DNA of 64,000 nt from an uncultured Treponema sp. (GTDB lineage Bacteria > Spirochaetota > Spirochaetia > Treponematales > Treponemataceae): assembly GCA_947165895.1 (NCBI GenBank), contig CAMVCB010000009.1, positions 26,254 to 90,253 of the forward strand, written 5' to 3'. The notes below the pieces were generated by a model. The model worked only from the letters and a program-made list of their open reading frames with translations. It was not told the DNA's origin and searched no databases. This document shows, in pieces, positions 15,883-24,773 of the stretch; the stretch's first letter is position 1; every line of letters starts with the position of its first letter. The position numbers were made by a program, and so were the translations under genes.

Positions 15883-16680
15883 ATGTCTAAAGAAGAATTT
15901 TCTGAATGGGTAGCCAGAAGAGGTGGTCATATTACGGAAACAGGAAAATGTTGCTTCTGTGGAAAAGAATACACAGACTATGGTTATTCAACCTGGGGCG
16001 TTTGGACCGCTGAAGAAGAACACGAAGCATTTGGTGAAAATAAACGCTGCTGTGCGGAATGTAATGAAAAGATTGTCAATGAAGCACGAAGAGAAAAAGC
16101 GGCTGCCATAAAGCAAGGAAAAATCGAAAGTGTTTTGCAAGATTTTTTTGAAGTCATTTATGAACGGCGGAGTAAGGGGTTAGTAGAAGGTGGAGAATCT
16201 ATAATACGAGTCTATGACAATGGTCTATACCGAAAAATACTTCTTCCCAGAGAGAAATATAAAGGGAGAAAATATAAAGGGGAGCGGAAAGACATAGTCT
16301 ACGGTAAGGAACTTTCTGTAGTACCTAAACTCCTTGAGTTCTATAGGGAAAATCAGGAAGAGATAGATTCCCTTTCAGACCGATTAAAAGATCCCTATGA
16401 CGATCGTATATACAGTGAGGAAAGCATACGGTTTGGCAAAAAGCTTATTACCGGAAATAGTATTTTTGGTGCTCCGCCTAATGAATATTATGATGAAATT
16501 CTCGAAGTTAAACGGACTCCGGAAAAGGATGCAGTCGTACAACAGATAAAAAAACTCTGGAAGCTTGCTCAAAAAATTGAAAACGGGATTTTAGAAGACG
16601 AATTTCCTCTGTATAAAAAAGAACGGGACGATTTTAGAAAAAGAGTTGCAAGAAGCCTGGAACTTAGTAGGAAAAAATAA
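15883..16680 (+). CDS. Hypothetical protein with N-terminal Cys-rich zinc-binding region
   Basis: In this 265-aa protein, residues 20-60 contain KCCFCGKEYTDYG and, after a linker, CCAECNEKIV, a CxxC...CxxC arrangement that suggests one zinc site. The remainder is charged and helical with no recognised motif. AGAGGTGACATC precedes the ATG. The following gene begins 12 bases downstream, so the two are likely co-transcribed. A role in nucleic-acid or protein binding is only a guess from the zinc site. Confidence 0.55.
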   Translation: MSKEEFSEWVARRGGHITETGKCCFCGKEYTDYGYSTWGVWTAEEEHEAFGENKRCCAECNEKIVNEARREKAAAIKQGKIESVLQDFFEVIYERRSKGLVEGGESIIRVYDNGLYRKILLPREKYKGRKYKGERKDIVYGKELSVVPKLLEFYRENQEEIDSLSDRLKDPYDDRIYSEESIRFGKKLITGNSIFGAPPNEYYDEILEVKRTPEKDAVVQQIKKLWKLAQKIENGILEDEFPLYKKERDDFRKRVARSLELSRKK

Positions 16681-16692
16681 AAGGAGGATAAT

Positions 16693-17127
16693 TTGGCTAT
16701 ATTAACACAGTTAAGTCTTGCTGAAGAGTTTATTAGAACTATTTTGCCAGGAGATATGGATTATAAATTGTTCAAGTCAGACGCTGACCAAAATATTATC
16801 AAGGTTTGGGAAGGTTTTGGAAAAGCTCTTAAAAAGAACAGGCCGTTAAAATACAATCCAAGTTTGTCACCTGAAGCAAAGAGATATCTTAAAAGGTATT
16901 CAAAATCTGTTGCTTTCAGTTTGATGGATTTAAGAAAAAAAGCTCAAACACATACAATTCTTCCGGTTAAAACAGAATTTGAAAAAACAGAACTTGAAAG
17001 GTATAAGCTGCGAACTGAAGGTTTTGTACTTAGTTTTGAGCATACTGAAGACGAGCAGACAAAAGCTTTTGTTAAACTTGTAGAAGATACTAAGAATATG
17101 ATTTTAGGGGAAAAAGAGAACTCTTAA
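16693..17127 (+). CDS. Hypothetical protein, 144 aa, TTG start
   Basis: The protein starts at TTG (16693), preceded at a good distance by a perfect AAGGAGG site (16681-16687); no ATG lies nearby. The sequence is helical and basic, with KYNPSLSPEAKRYLKRYSKS in the middle. No family is recognised. It is coupled to the zinc-site gene and converges with ybaK. Confidence 0.55.
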   Translation: MAILTQLSLAEEFIRTILPGDMDYKLFKSDADQNIIKVWEGFGKALKKNRPLKYNPSLSPEAKRYLKRYSKSVAFSLMDLRKKAQTHTILPVKTEFEKTELERYKLRTEGFVLSFEHTEDEQTKAFVKLVEDTKNMILGEKENS

Positions 17128-17186
17128 AAGAGCAGCCTCTCAATCCGTTTAGCAAAAGATCAAATGCGGAAACTCCAAGTCCCAAA

Positions 17187-17660
17187 CTATTCTTCCCAGC
17201 CCTTACAGACATCACACCAGTCGGTGGCGCCTGATACTTCTTCCAGTTCAGAAGGTGTTAGTTTTACCGAAGTAAAAGAGTTTCCGCCTGCTGGATGAAC
17301 GTATTCAAATCTCTTCATTGAAACATCGAGCCATACGGGGATTTCTTTTGGAACATTGAAAGGGCAGACTCCGCCGGGAGCAAAGCCGGTAATTGCTTCA
17401 ACCTGGTCTCGCTGAATCATGCTTGGTTTTGTATGAAAGAGAGCCTTGAACTTTGACGAGTTTACACGGCCATCACCTGCCATTACCACGATAACAGGTT
17501 TTTCATCCACAATAAATGAAAGCGTCTTTGCAATCTCCGCCTCGGAACAGCCAATCTGCTGTGCTGCATGTTCTACGGTATCGATTGTTTCTTTGTGTTC
17601 GGTGAGTCTGTCTGCATATCCCTTAGCTTTGAGGAAGTCTAAAACTTTTTCATTTATCAT
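17187..17660 (-). CDS. ybaK: YbaK/EbsC-type aminoacyl-tRNA editing protein
   Basis: This 157-aa protein has the YbaK fold: the early HAAQQIGCSEAEIAKTLSF segment, the DGRVNSSKFK loop containing the conserved Lys, and FAPGGVCPFNVPKEIPVWLD. Family members hydrolyse misacylated tRNA, typically Cys-tRNA(Pro), in trans. A C-terminal WCDVCKGWEE adds a CxxC pair that could bind metal. It is divergent from the small protein at 17730 across a shared promoter region. A 90-bp piece of this gene recurs at 9281-9370. Confidence 0.85.
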   Translation of the reverse strand: MINEKVLDFLKAKGYADRLTEHKETIDTVEHAAQQIGCSEAEIAKTLSFIVDEKPVIVVMAGDGRVNSSKFKALFHTKPSMIQRDQVEAITGFAPGGVCPFNVPKEIPVWLDVSMKRFEYVHPAGGNSFTSVKLTPSELEEVSGATDWCDVCKGWEE

Positions 17661-17680
17661 ATATCTAAATATCCTTGTTT

Positions 17681-17706
17681 ACCTATTACTCAGATAGGTT
17701 TATAAT
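17681..17706 (+). promoter_or_regulatory. Operator-like inverted repeat and promoter
   Basis: ACCTAT-N7-ATAGGT (17681-17699) abuts a TATAAT -10 box (17701-17706) reading toward the small protein gene. A repressor bound here could also block the divergent ybaK promoter. The nearby Rrf2 regulator is one candidate. Confidence 0.45.
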
Positions 17707-17729
17707 ACAAATAAGGAGGCTGTCAGTCA

Positions 17730-17930
17730 ATGAAAAGTATTTTGATAAAAGACACAACAAAGGAAGAACGAGAAAAAATCGTTGCCGATGCTCTTGGCTG
17801 CGGAAGCGACTGTTCTATGTGCTGTGCCTGTGGCGGCATGGAAATTGACTATCAGCAGTACATAGACGGTAAAAAAGAAATTGCCCAGCTGAATGCAGAA
17901 TACCGGGCAAATACGATGATAGGGCACTAG
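17730..17930 (+). CDS. Small ILIKDTT-family protein, 66 aa
   Basis: The protein begins MKSILIKDTTKEEREKIVAD, then has a Cys-rich centre, CGSDCSMCCACGG, and YQQYIDGKKEIAQL. It is a diverged relative of the proteins at 5092-5319 and 6830-6955. The five cysteines suggest metal or cluster binding, which is inference. An AAGGAGG site lies 10 nt before the ATG. It converges with the Rrf2 gene, whose stop lies one base away, and shares its promoter region with ybaK. Confidence 0.7.
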   Translation: MKSILIKDTTKEEREKIVADALGCGSDCSMCCACGGMEIDYQQYIDGKKEIAQLNAEYRANTMIGH

Positions 17931-17931
17931 A

Positions 17932-18354
17932 TTATAGCTTTCCCATCAAATCCTTAATTGTTGTTTTTTTCAATTCTTCTTCCAAAGCCTTTTGGGCATT
18001 ATCTAATGGCTGGTCTAAAACTGCATGGATTTTGCTGCCAACGGGACATTTTGGATTAGGATTTACATGAAAATTAAAAACAGAACGCTCGCTCTCCTTT
18101 TCTTCGCTCACTGCCTTGTAGACATCCAAAAGGGTAATTTCTTCGGCTTTCTTTGAAAGGGTAGAGCCTCCGACCCCGGCTTTTGTTTCTACCATTCCAG
18201 CTGCCTGGAGTTTCCCCAAAATCTTTCTGATAATTACCGGGTTCATGCCAGTGCTTCCCGCAATGAAATCGGAAGTGACTTTGTAGTCTTTTTCAAAATA
18301 AGCGATGCAGAGAATAGTGTGAATGGCAACGGTAAGGTTTGTGTTTAGTTTCAT
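17932..18354 (-). CDS. Rrf2-family transcriptional regulator
   Basis: This 140-aa protein has the Rrf2 winged helix: MKLNTNLTVAIHTILCIAYF, then SDFIAGSTGMNPVIIRKILG and KAGVGGSTLSKKAEEITLLD. Only one cysteine (CPVGS region) is present in place of the three that hold a [2Fe-2S] cluster in IscR or NsrR, so it is probably a cluster-less member such as YwnA types. Its upstream region carries a sequence that recurs near the metallo-beta-lactamase-fold gene at 24939. The two were probably once a divergent pair, with that gene as the natural target. Confidence 0.85.
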   Translation of the reverse strand: MKLNTNLTVAIHTILCIAYFEKDYKVTSDFIAGSTGMNPVIIRKILGKLQAAGMVETKAGVGGSTLSKKAEEITLLDVYKAVSEEKESERSVFNFHVNPNPKCPVGSKIHAVLDQPLDNAQKALEEELKKTTIKDLMGKL

Positions 18355-18374
18355 AATCCTGTCCTTGTTTCAGT

Positions 18375-18405
18375 ATATCAGATTTGTTGTGAAAAATAAA
18401 TAACA
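18375..18405. repeat. 31-bp direct repeat, left flank of type III R-M island
   Basis: The sequence from ATATCAGATTTGTTGT through AAAAATAAATAACA recurs at 24774-24804 with one mismatch. The pair encloses the repeat element, type III R-M genes, XRE gene and RelBE pair. It lies in the Rrf2 promoter region. Confidence 0.7.
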
Positions 18406-18419
18406 AGGAATGAAGGTTC

Positions 18420-18548
18420 GGGCGTTACCGCTTGCCTGCGGCAAGCGGTCGGGCTTTTCGCCGTTCCGCGCTAACCGCGCTCCATTCTTCCGCTCCCTTA
18501 CGGTCGCTCCAGAACGAGCCTGCGGCTCGCGGCTACAATCCCTAACGC
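18420..18548 (+). repeat. Interspersed GGGCGTT...CCCTAACGC repeat, copy 2
   Basis: It has the family ends GGGCGTTACC and CTACAATCCCTAACGC. Inside is a hairpin, CTTGCCTGCGGCAAG, and further GC-rich arms. It lies just inside the left direct repeat, downstream of the convergent Res gene end. Confidence 0.75.
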
Positions 18549-18575
18549 AGGAAAGCTCGCAAGCGGGCATAGTTT

Positions 18576-21500
18576 TCAGTCATACAAATCGCTGTTTACA
18601 TCTTCGCCTTTCACGACGCTTTCAATAATTTGCGTCATGTCCTGTTTTGAAATCTGCGGACGATAGTACACATTGGGTACTTCTTCCTTTAATTTTTCGA
18701 ACAGTTTGTGTGCGGCTGTAAACTTTCGTCTTTCTTCTGGGTCGATGTGGTCTTTCGTCTTATCCTTTGTTTCAACAACTAGATTGAGCTGCCTTTTACC
18801 CGAAGAATGATTTATGACATACATAAAATCCGGGCTGTATGTTCCGTCGGCATAAGTCGGAATACGAACTGTTCTTCGAGGAATTTTTCCATATACTTCA
18901 ACCGAGGCAATGTTTGATTTTATGCCGTGAGTGATATTATTCCGTTCCAAATCAGAATCATAGGCACAGGAATCATAGAGATAATTTTCCAGCGGAGTTT
19001 CTTTGCAGTTTAGAACACCAATGTCGTTACGAATAACATATTCCTTTACAGAATTGTTTTCGTCACAAAGCGGGTCAGAAACAGGCGCGTCAACTTTTTC
19101 ATATGAGTATTTTTCTGCAAAAGTCCTGATATACCAGTCGCGGTAACCTTCTACCAGATGCCGTAAAGTCTGCTTGCTGAAAAACTTTTCTGGAAGCGGA
19201 TTGGTTTTAAAATAGTTACAGAAAACTTCGTGCAAAAGCGAAATTGGAATATTTGTTTCTTTCTGTGCTTTTTTCAAAAAATCAGAATAGGGAAGTTCTT
19301 TTTTGAGCGTGAATGTCGTACCAATTTCATTCGTAAACTTTACGCTTCCGTCTTCATCTTTTGCAGTCTGCTGAATTGAAGTAGGAACAGCTGTTGAACC
19401 GTCAATTCCTTTTTTGAGCAAATCCAAAAGCATTTCTTTTAGTTCAATTTCTTTGGTCGAATCAAAATGCAGGTAGAATTTTTGATTTATGCCTTTCCAT
19501 AGTGTTGCAAGTTTATCATAGTTCTCTTTTCGGATTTTGACTTTTTCGCTGTCTTTTCCTTTGCTTGCATTTATGCTGACAACTTTTCCTGCCTGCAATG
19601 CGGTAAACAAATCAGGGTAGTTTTCTTTGAACTCTTCAAGATGTTCGTCCTGTACTTCATGTGTCTCAGGATCAATAAAATCTTTTACAATCAAATCTTT
19701 AAAGAAAGCCTTTGAATCAATTTGTTTCTTTTTGGCATACTCTTCAAGGAATGCTTTTGTAATCTTGAACTCTCTTTCTGCCCCTGCGTTGATTTCAGAA
19801 AGCAGCTTTTCCGCAAAGTCTTTTTCAGAATAGTCGATTATGTAGCGAAGATAAAACTGCTTATCGCTCTGGCGTTCACCAAGTTCATCAACAGGCAGAC
19901 GCAAACCACGACCAACTTCCTGCAGCTTGCTTGTTTCACTTCCACTTGAACGCAGCTTTGCAATTACAAATACATTCGGATTATCCCAGCCTTCTTTGAG
20001 TGTCCATTTTGAAAAGATGAATCTTGTCGGCTCCCATTCGCCGTTGTCTTTTTTGATTTTGATGATTTCATCTTTTTTTCGGAGGACTTTATCGACTTCT
20101 TCTTTTATCTCTTCGCTGTCCGTACTGTTATCCTCAGAAAAATAGCCGGCAATAGTTTCATTCAGATGACTTAATGAATATGCAAGATAATCAGCATATT
20201 CATTATCTTTCTTCAAATCAGATTTTTGATACCGAACAATCAGAGCTTGAAGTTTCTCTTTCAAAAGCCGTTCAAACTCCTGCCGCAGATAGCCGTCATT
20301 ACGGAAAGATTCAATCGAATCAATGAAGAAAAGAGAAAGGGTTTTGATTTTTGTAAGACCGTTGCAGAAATTTTCATATTCTTTTTCAAAGTGGCGGTCA
20401 AGCGCAAGGTTCAGCATTGTAATCTGAAAGGTATCGCTGAAAACCTCGGGATAAAGTGAGTCGCTTTTGTGAAGAATCATTCCGTTGCTCAGTTCAACTT
20501 CGGTTTTTGAAATTGAAGAAACATGGATATTTTCAAAGCTTGAATCGATGTTGCTCAAAGAATCAGTTTCCTGCAAATCAAAAGTCTTTTTCGTCTGCTC
20601 ATTCTGGAAGCGGACAGTTTTTGCCTCGCCTCTTGCAGTGCTGATTTCAAGCACCTTGATTTTTATCTGGTCTTTGATTTTGTCTTCTTCGGCAATGTAT
20701 TCAACCTGCACGCCTTTTACAAGATTGTTGTTGAACGAAGCGCACGCTCCGAGAGAATACACGACGTTTTCATAATCGATTTTGTCTTTGCCCATTTCCG
20801 GGAAGGTTGCGCCGTAGCGGATAATACATTGTGGCTGAATTTTATCCACGAGCGTTTTGAATGTGCCTTTCGTGCGGTTAAACTTGTGCGGCTCATCGAT
20901 GATTACAAACGGTTTTATGCTCTGCAATACCTTGTATGGATTTGTAAAATTTCCAAGCAAAGTCTGGTCGTATTCAGCATCCATTGTTGCAGCAGAATTT
21001 AACATTCCGCTGTTTGTTAAAAGCACGTCGATTTTATTTCCGTTCAAGTCTGTATTTTCTGCAAAAGTCTGAATCGCAGCCGGGAAGGATTTACGCCCCT
21101 TGTTTTTCTGTTTTTGTGCATCAAGAACATGAAGGCGTAATTCCGTTCCGTCGTATAAAGACTGCAAATCGCTTTTCATGTATGCAGATTTCAAAAAACC
21201 CTTCGCTCCTTCTTTGATTGGAACGGTCGGAACAAGTACGATGAATTTGTTGATTCCATACGCTCGATGAAGCTCGAACATTGTTTTTGTGTAGACATAC
21301 GTTTTGCCGGTGCCAGTTTCCATTTTTATGTCGATGTTCAGATATTTAGAAGTAGAATCCGTATAATTCTGTCGTAAATTTTCAGGCACTGTGTAGCCGT
21401 CCGCAAAGCAGTTCGGTTTTTCGCCCTTTTGAATTTGGGCAATGTTTGCTTTTATTGTCGCAATGTCTTCTGTCAGAGAAGGGCATTTTGTTCTTTCCGT

Positions 21501-21587
21501 GTAAAACTTCGGTTCAATTCCGTCAAAAACATGGAGCACTGCGTTGATTGCGTTTGTCTGGTGCGGTAAGTTCTGTTCAAGTCGCAT
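18576..21587 (-). CDS. res: Type III restriction endonuclease subunit Res
   Basis: This 1003-aa protein has full family length. The SF2 helicase part has Walker A in KMETGTGKTYVYTK and the DEAD-like VIIDEPHKF. Motif VI-type EVGRGLRLPVDE follows. Near the C-terminus a PD-(D/E)xK nuclease is visible: SPDFMYVI...LVVETKDKTK. With Mod it forms the heteromeric type III enzyme, which translocates on ATP and cuts between head-to-head sites. Its ATG directly follows the Mod stop (TAAATG), with a GAGG site inside the Mod end, so translation is coupled. Confidence 0.95.
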   Translation of the reverse strand: MRLEQNLPHQTNAINAVLHVFDGIEPKFYTERTKCPSLTEDIATIKANIAQIQKGEKPNCFADGYTVPENLRQNYTDSTSKYLNIDIKMETGTGKTYVYTKTMFELHRAYGINKFIVLVPTVPIKEGAKGFLKSAYMKSDLQSLYDGTELRLHVLDAQKQKNKGRKSFPAAIQTFAENTDLNGNKIDVLLTNSGMLNSAATMDAEYDQTLLGNFTNPYKVLQSIKPFVIIDEPHKFNRTKGTFKTLVDKIQPQCIIRYGATFPEMGKDKIDYENVVYSLGACASFNNNLVKGVQVEYIAEEDKIKDQIKIKVLEISTARGEAKTVRFQNEQTKKTFDLQETDSLSNIDSSFENIHVSSISKTEVELSNGMILHKSDSLYPEVFSDTFQITMLNLALDRHFEKEYENFCNGLTKIKTLSLFFIDSIESFRNDGYLRQEFERLLKEKLQALIVRYQKSDLKKDNEYADYLAYSLSHLNETIAGYFSEDNSTDSEEIKEEVDKVLRKKDEIIKIKKDNGEWEPTRFIFSKWTLKEGWDNPNVFVIAKLRSSGSETSKLQEVGRGLRLPVDELGERQSDKQFYLRYIIDYSEKDFAEKLLSEINAGAEREFKITKAFLEEYAKKKQIDSKAFFKDLIVKDFIDPETHEVQDEHLEEFKENYPDLFTALQAGKVVSINASKGKDSEKVKIRKENYDKLATLWKGINQKFYLHFDSTKEIELKEMLLDLLKKGIDGSTAVPTSIQQTAKDEDGSVKFTNEIGTTFTLKKELPYSDFLKKAQKETNIPISLLHEVFCNYFKTNPLPEKFFSKQTLRHLVEGYRDWYIRTFAEKYSYEKVDAPVSDPLCDENNSVKEYVIRNDIGVLNCKETPLENYLYDSCAYDSDLERNNITHGIKSNIASVEVYGKIPRRTVRIPTYADGTYSPDFMYVINHSSGKRQLNLVVETKDKTKDHIDPEERRKFTAAHKLFEKLKEEVPNVYYRPQISKQDMTQIIESVVKGEDVNSDLYD

Positions 21588-23525
21588 TTAGTACCTCACA
21601 ATCGGCTCAAGCGGATTACGGTTTTTAAGCGTCTTAAGATTTGTGGTAATTGAAGTGAGCATGTTGAAGTCAAACGAATAGCCGTAGATAAAGATTTTGT
21701 CCACTGTAAGCTCCAGACTTTCGATTTTTCGGATAAGCTCTTTGATTGATTTTTCTTCAATATCGCCTAGAAGATACAAATACTTACCAATCTTTTCGTC
21801 GTCCAAAAGATACGCTGTGTAACCTGAAAGGTCGATTTTTTGAGGAACTGCATTAAAGCCGAAACCGTCTTTTATCTGCCAGGTCTGCAATAGTGTTTTT
21901 TCGCCAAGCGATTTTATGATATTACCGTCACTTGAAATAAGTGCGTTCGGATCAAAGGTTTTGATTTTATCCAGTGTCTCTTTTGGCATGGATTTGAGAT
22001 AGTAGGTTTTAAAGCCCAGGTCAGCGGTTGTGTCTGGATGTTCAGCTTTGATTTTTGCAGCTGCGCGGCGGATGCGTTCACGTCCGATTTCGTCGATTGT
22101 CTTGTAGCCCGCTTTTTCAGCTTCGCTGTCTTTTTTGACCGGCTCATCAAGCTGCACCATGATGAATTTGCGGTTGCCAGTGTCGTTTGCGTTCAAATCC
22201 ATTACGGCGTGAGCAGTTGTACCAGAACCGGAGAAGAAGTCAAGGATAATGTCTTCATCTTTTGTCATAGGCATTAAATATTTTATTAAGTCTGTTGCTT
22301 TTGGAAAGGGAAAAACTGTTTTACCAAAAAGATTATCGATTTCATTTGTTCCAGATTTTGTTGTTATATTTTGAATAACAGAGCTTGGATGAATAGTTCC
22401 CTTTATTTTTTCATATTGTAATACTCCATTTGATTTAAAATAGAACCGGCTAACAACTTGTCCTTTTTGATCTATAACCCTTTCACCTTTAAGCCAATTT
22501 TTAATCATATCAGCCATAGCCCAGGCTGCTCTAATCGTTACAGGATTTGCCAGCTTCCCATTTTTGCACTCAAATATTCCTTTTACAATTTCAACAGGTT
22601 CACTTTGACCGAACTTATTTGGAAAAATTTTATCTTCACATTCAAATTCAATTCCCGCAGGAAAGTCTATATCCGATAAGGGATTTTTTTCACCAGGCTT
22701 TTTTATAGTTCTATCAGATATATTTTCACGCCCGTTATATTCAAACAAAGGAAGTAATTCAATGTTCTTTGCATATCCCAAAATATATTCATGCGATTTT
22801 GTAAAATGAGAAGCTGATGTTCTTCCATTTACCCAAATGCAATTTATAAGATTATTCCCTTCTCCAAATACTTCATCACAAAGCCGCTTTAAGTTTGCCT
22901 GCTCGTTGTCGTCAATCGAAATGAAAATTACGCCATCGTCACGCAAAAGTTCGCGTGCAAGGGCAAGACGCGGATACATAAAAGTAAGCCATGCAGAATG
23001 AGTGCACTTTCCGTTCATGCTGCAAATGCGTTCAGCTTCTTCTTCGCTAATATCAAGTTTTTCTACCAATTCTTTTGGGGTAAAACCGAATTTGTCATTG
23101 TAAACAAAATCGTCCTTGCCGGTGTTGTAGGGCGGGTCGATATAGATACACTTTATCATTTCTGCGTATGAATATTTGAGGTGCTGCAGGGCATCAAGAT
23201 TGTCACCTACGATATAAACATTATCACTATTAGTTTCTGCATTCTTTTCATCAGGTACAATTACAGTCTCGCTGTCCAGGTTCGACTGATAGTGTGCGTA
23301 GCTTTTACCCAGAAAATTCAGCGTAAAGCCTTCTTTTTTAATGTCAACTTCGTCTTTGTTTAAAAGTTCTGTCAGTTTTTCTATGTCAAAATGTTCTTTT
23401 ATGATATTGCCGTTCTCGTCCGTGTCGGGCTTTGAAAAACACTGGGGAAAGTATTTTTTTAGAATGGTAAGTTCCCGGCTGTTTGGGGTAATTGCTTCAT
23501 TTGATTTCTGAATATCGGTTTTCAT
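21588..23525 (-). CDS. mod: Type III DNA methyltransferase subunit Mod
   Basis: This 645-aa beta-class adenine methyltransferase has catalytic motif IV, DPPYNTGKDDFVYNDKF, at about residue 131. The SAM-binding motif LDFFSGSGTTAHAV follows around 430, after a central target-recognition region. That region (roughly bases 22270-22870) is visibly more AT-rich than both flanks, suggesting exchange of specificity. Mod both methylates and gives the complex its specificity. The intergenic region upstream holds an inverted repeat shared with the divergent XRE gene. Confidence 0.95.
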   Translation of the reverse strand: MKTDIQKSNEAITPNSRELTILKKYFPQCFSKPDTDENGNIIKEHFDIEKLTELLNKDEVDIKKEGFTLNFLGKSYAHYQSNLDSETVIVPDEKNAETNSDNVYIVGDNLDALQHLKYSYAEMIKCIYIDPPYNTGKDDFVYNDKFGFTPKELVEKLDISEEEAERICSMNGKCTHSAWLTFMYPRLALARELLRDDGVIFISIDDNEQANLKRLCDEVFGEGNNLINCIWVNGRTSASHFTKSHEYILGYAKNIELLPLFEYNGRENISDRTIKKPGEKNPLSDIDFPAGIEFECEDKIFPNKFGQSEPVEIVKGIFECKNGKLANPVTIRAAWAMADMIKNWLKGERVIDQKGQVVSRFYFKSNGVLQYEKIKGTIHPSSVIQNITTKSGTNEIDNLFGKTVFPFPKATDLIKYLMPMTKDEDIILDFFSGSGTTAHAVMDLNANDTGNRKFIMVQLDEPVKKDSEAEKAGYKTIDEIGRERIRRAAAKIKAEHPDTTADLGFKTYYLKSMPKETLDKIKTFDPNALISSDGNIIKSLGEKTLLQTWQIKDGFGFNAVPQKIDLSGYTAYLLDDEKIGKYLYLLGDIEEKSIKELIRKIESLELTVDKIFIYGYSFDFNMLTSITTNLKTLKNRNPLEPIVRY

Positions 23526-23545
23526 GATTGGATTCCTTGAAAGTT

Positions 23546-23618
23546 GGGTAAAACTGTACTTTTTCTATAAAAAATACGGCTAAACCCACCTTTAATATAC
23601 AATCGGACAGTTTTGCCC
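23546..23618. promoter_or_regulatory. Inverted operator pair between mod and XRE gene
   Basis: GGGTAAAACTGT (23546-23557) and ACAGTTTTGCCC (23607-23618) form an inverted pair 49 bp apart, one next to each divergent gene. This layout fits a controller-type regulator balancing methylase and its own expression. Confidence 0.5.
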
Positions 23619-23653
23619 ACTTTTAAAGCGTTTTGAACGGGTATTTTGACCGT

Positions 23654-23974
23654 ATGAGTACATATCAAGAAGATTTTATTGAAAACCTGATTTTTTACAG
23701 GACACAGAAAGGAATGTCTCAACTGGAGCTATCTGGTATTTGTGACTGTGCAAAAAGCACAATCGGTGGAATTGAATCCAGAAAGAATTTTCCGTCTTTT
23801 GAACTTATTCTGAAAATAGCCTACGCGCTGGAAATCCATCCTGCCGATTTGTTCTTGCGAAATGCCAGCCAGAGCCGGGAAGATGTGCGAAAGTTCTTTG
23901 ATGAAGAACTTTCAGTAAAGATGAAGGAAATGGTAGAAAAAAGATTTCCTGCGGCGGAAAAATTCGAGGATTAG
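23654..23974 (+). CDS. XRE-family HTH regulator, candidate R-M controller
   Basis: This 106-aa protein starts at ATG 23654. The HTH spans about residues 8-62: RTQKGMSQLELSGICDCAKS, then IGGIESRKNFPSFELILKIA, followed by the typical ALEIHPADLF ending. A charged C-terminal tail of about 40 residues follows. It is divergent from mod, with an inverted repeat pair between them. Its size and location fit controller (C) proteins of R-M systems; regulation of unrelated genes cannot be excluded. Confidence 0.8.
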   Translation: MSTYQEDFIENLIFYRTQKGMSQLELSGICDCAKSTIGGIESRKNFPSFELILKIAYALEIHPADLFLRNASQSREDVRKFFDEELSVKMKEMVEKRFPAAEKFED

Positions 23975-23987
23975 CCAATGCTTAGGG

Positions 23988-24110
23988 GAGATTGCGTTAG
24001 CAATCTCGAATCCGTGTGGCAAAAAAAAGGGGGATTTTAAGGGGGCTTGTCCCCTTAGGCGAGAGGGTAGGGCGCAACGAAGTGCGACCGCAGGGGGAGA
24101 CTTCCCCCTT
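23988..24110. repeat. Cluster of GC-rich hairpins
   Basis: GAGATTGC-GTTA-GCAATCTC is a perfect stem (23988-24007). GGGGGA-GACT-TCCCCC closes the block at 24093-24108, with GGGGG/CCCC segments between. The block separates the convergent XRE and toxin genes and may work as a bidirectional transcription stop. Confidence 0.55.
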
Positions 24111-24115
24111 CCTGT

Positions 24116-24412
24116 TTATTTACCAAATAAATCTGAATGTGTTCCTGTTCGTGTAAGTTCAAGAATGAGCAGGTTATCTTTTTTCTGATAGATTAAAAGC
24201 CAGTCTGAACGGATATGGAGTTCCCTGTGTCCTGCCCAGTTACCTTCCAGATTGTGGTCGTGGTAGCTTTCTTCCAGAGGCTCATCATAGGCAAGTTTTT
24301 TAACAACCGAATACAGCTCTTCCATCTTGTAATTACGTTTTTTTGCCAGTTTAACGTCTTTTTTGTATTGGTTTGTCCATTGAACCTGATAAACTCTCTT
24401 TTCTTCTACCAT
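24116..24412 (-). CDS. YafQ/RelE-family mRNA interferase toxin
   Basis: This 98-aa protein has the YafQ signature YHDHNLEGNWAGHRELHIRS, then DWLLIYQ and a final HSDLFGK, including the His residues used for RNA cleavage. It overlaps the antitoxin gene by 7 bases, downstream in the same operon. The family cleaves mRNA on the ribosome when freed from its antitoxin. The pair is inside the direct-repeat-flanked R-M island, where TA modules often stabilise mobile segments. Confidence 0.9.
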   Translation of the reverse strand: MVEEKRVYQVQWTNQYKKDVKLAKKRNYKMEELYSVVKKLAYDEPLEESYHDHNLEGNWAGHRELHIRSDWLLIYQKKDNLLILELTRTGTHSDLFGK

Positions 24413-24687
24413 GACTGCATCTCCTTCACTGCTTCTTCAACGGAGTATGTCTTTACCGACTTTGGGTCTTTTCTGTATTTTTCAATGAGTTTATCGCCTT
24501 CTTTCATTGCCTTGATTGTTTTGCGGTTTGGTTTTTCGATGCCAATTTCAAATGGGATGCGGCCTTCACGCAAAACTGTCTTTGTGAACACATTGTAAAG
24601 CCCGGAAACTGTTATTCCGATGTACTCGCAGAATTCTGAGATGCCTTTTTTATCTTCGTCGTCCAAAGTGATTGTTAAATTTGCCAT
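24406..24687 (-). CDS. RelB/DinJ-family antitoxin
   Basis: This 93-aa protein begins with the ribbon-helix-helix MANLTITLDDEDKKGISEFC and then GITVSGLYNVFTKTVLREGR, the DinJ/RelB pattern. A charged C-terminal region neutralises the toxin encoded immediately downstream. Repeated TGTGA/TCACA half-sites lie directly upstream of its start and are the likely autoregulatory operators. Confidence 0.9.
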   Translation of the reverse strand: MANLTITLDDEDKKGISEFCEYIGITVSGLYNVFTKTVLREGRIPFEIGIEKPNRKTIKAMKEGDKLIEKYRKDPKSVKTYSVEEAVKEMQSW

Positions 24688-24699
24688 AATATACCTCGC

Positions 24700-24742
24700 T
24701 TATATGTGATTTTCACACAGATTTCACATAATTATCACATAC
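24700..24742 (-). promoter_or_regulatory. RelB/DinJ operator repeats
   Basis: TATGTGATTTTCACACA and TTTCACATAATTATCACATA contain four ATGTGA/TCACAT half-sites in inverted arrangement just upstream of the antitoxin start. This is typical of ribbon-helix-helix autoregulation. Confidence 0.55.
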
Positions 24743-24773
24743 TATTCACTAAAAAACAAGTGTTTTTCTTCAA

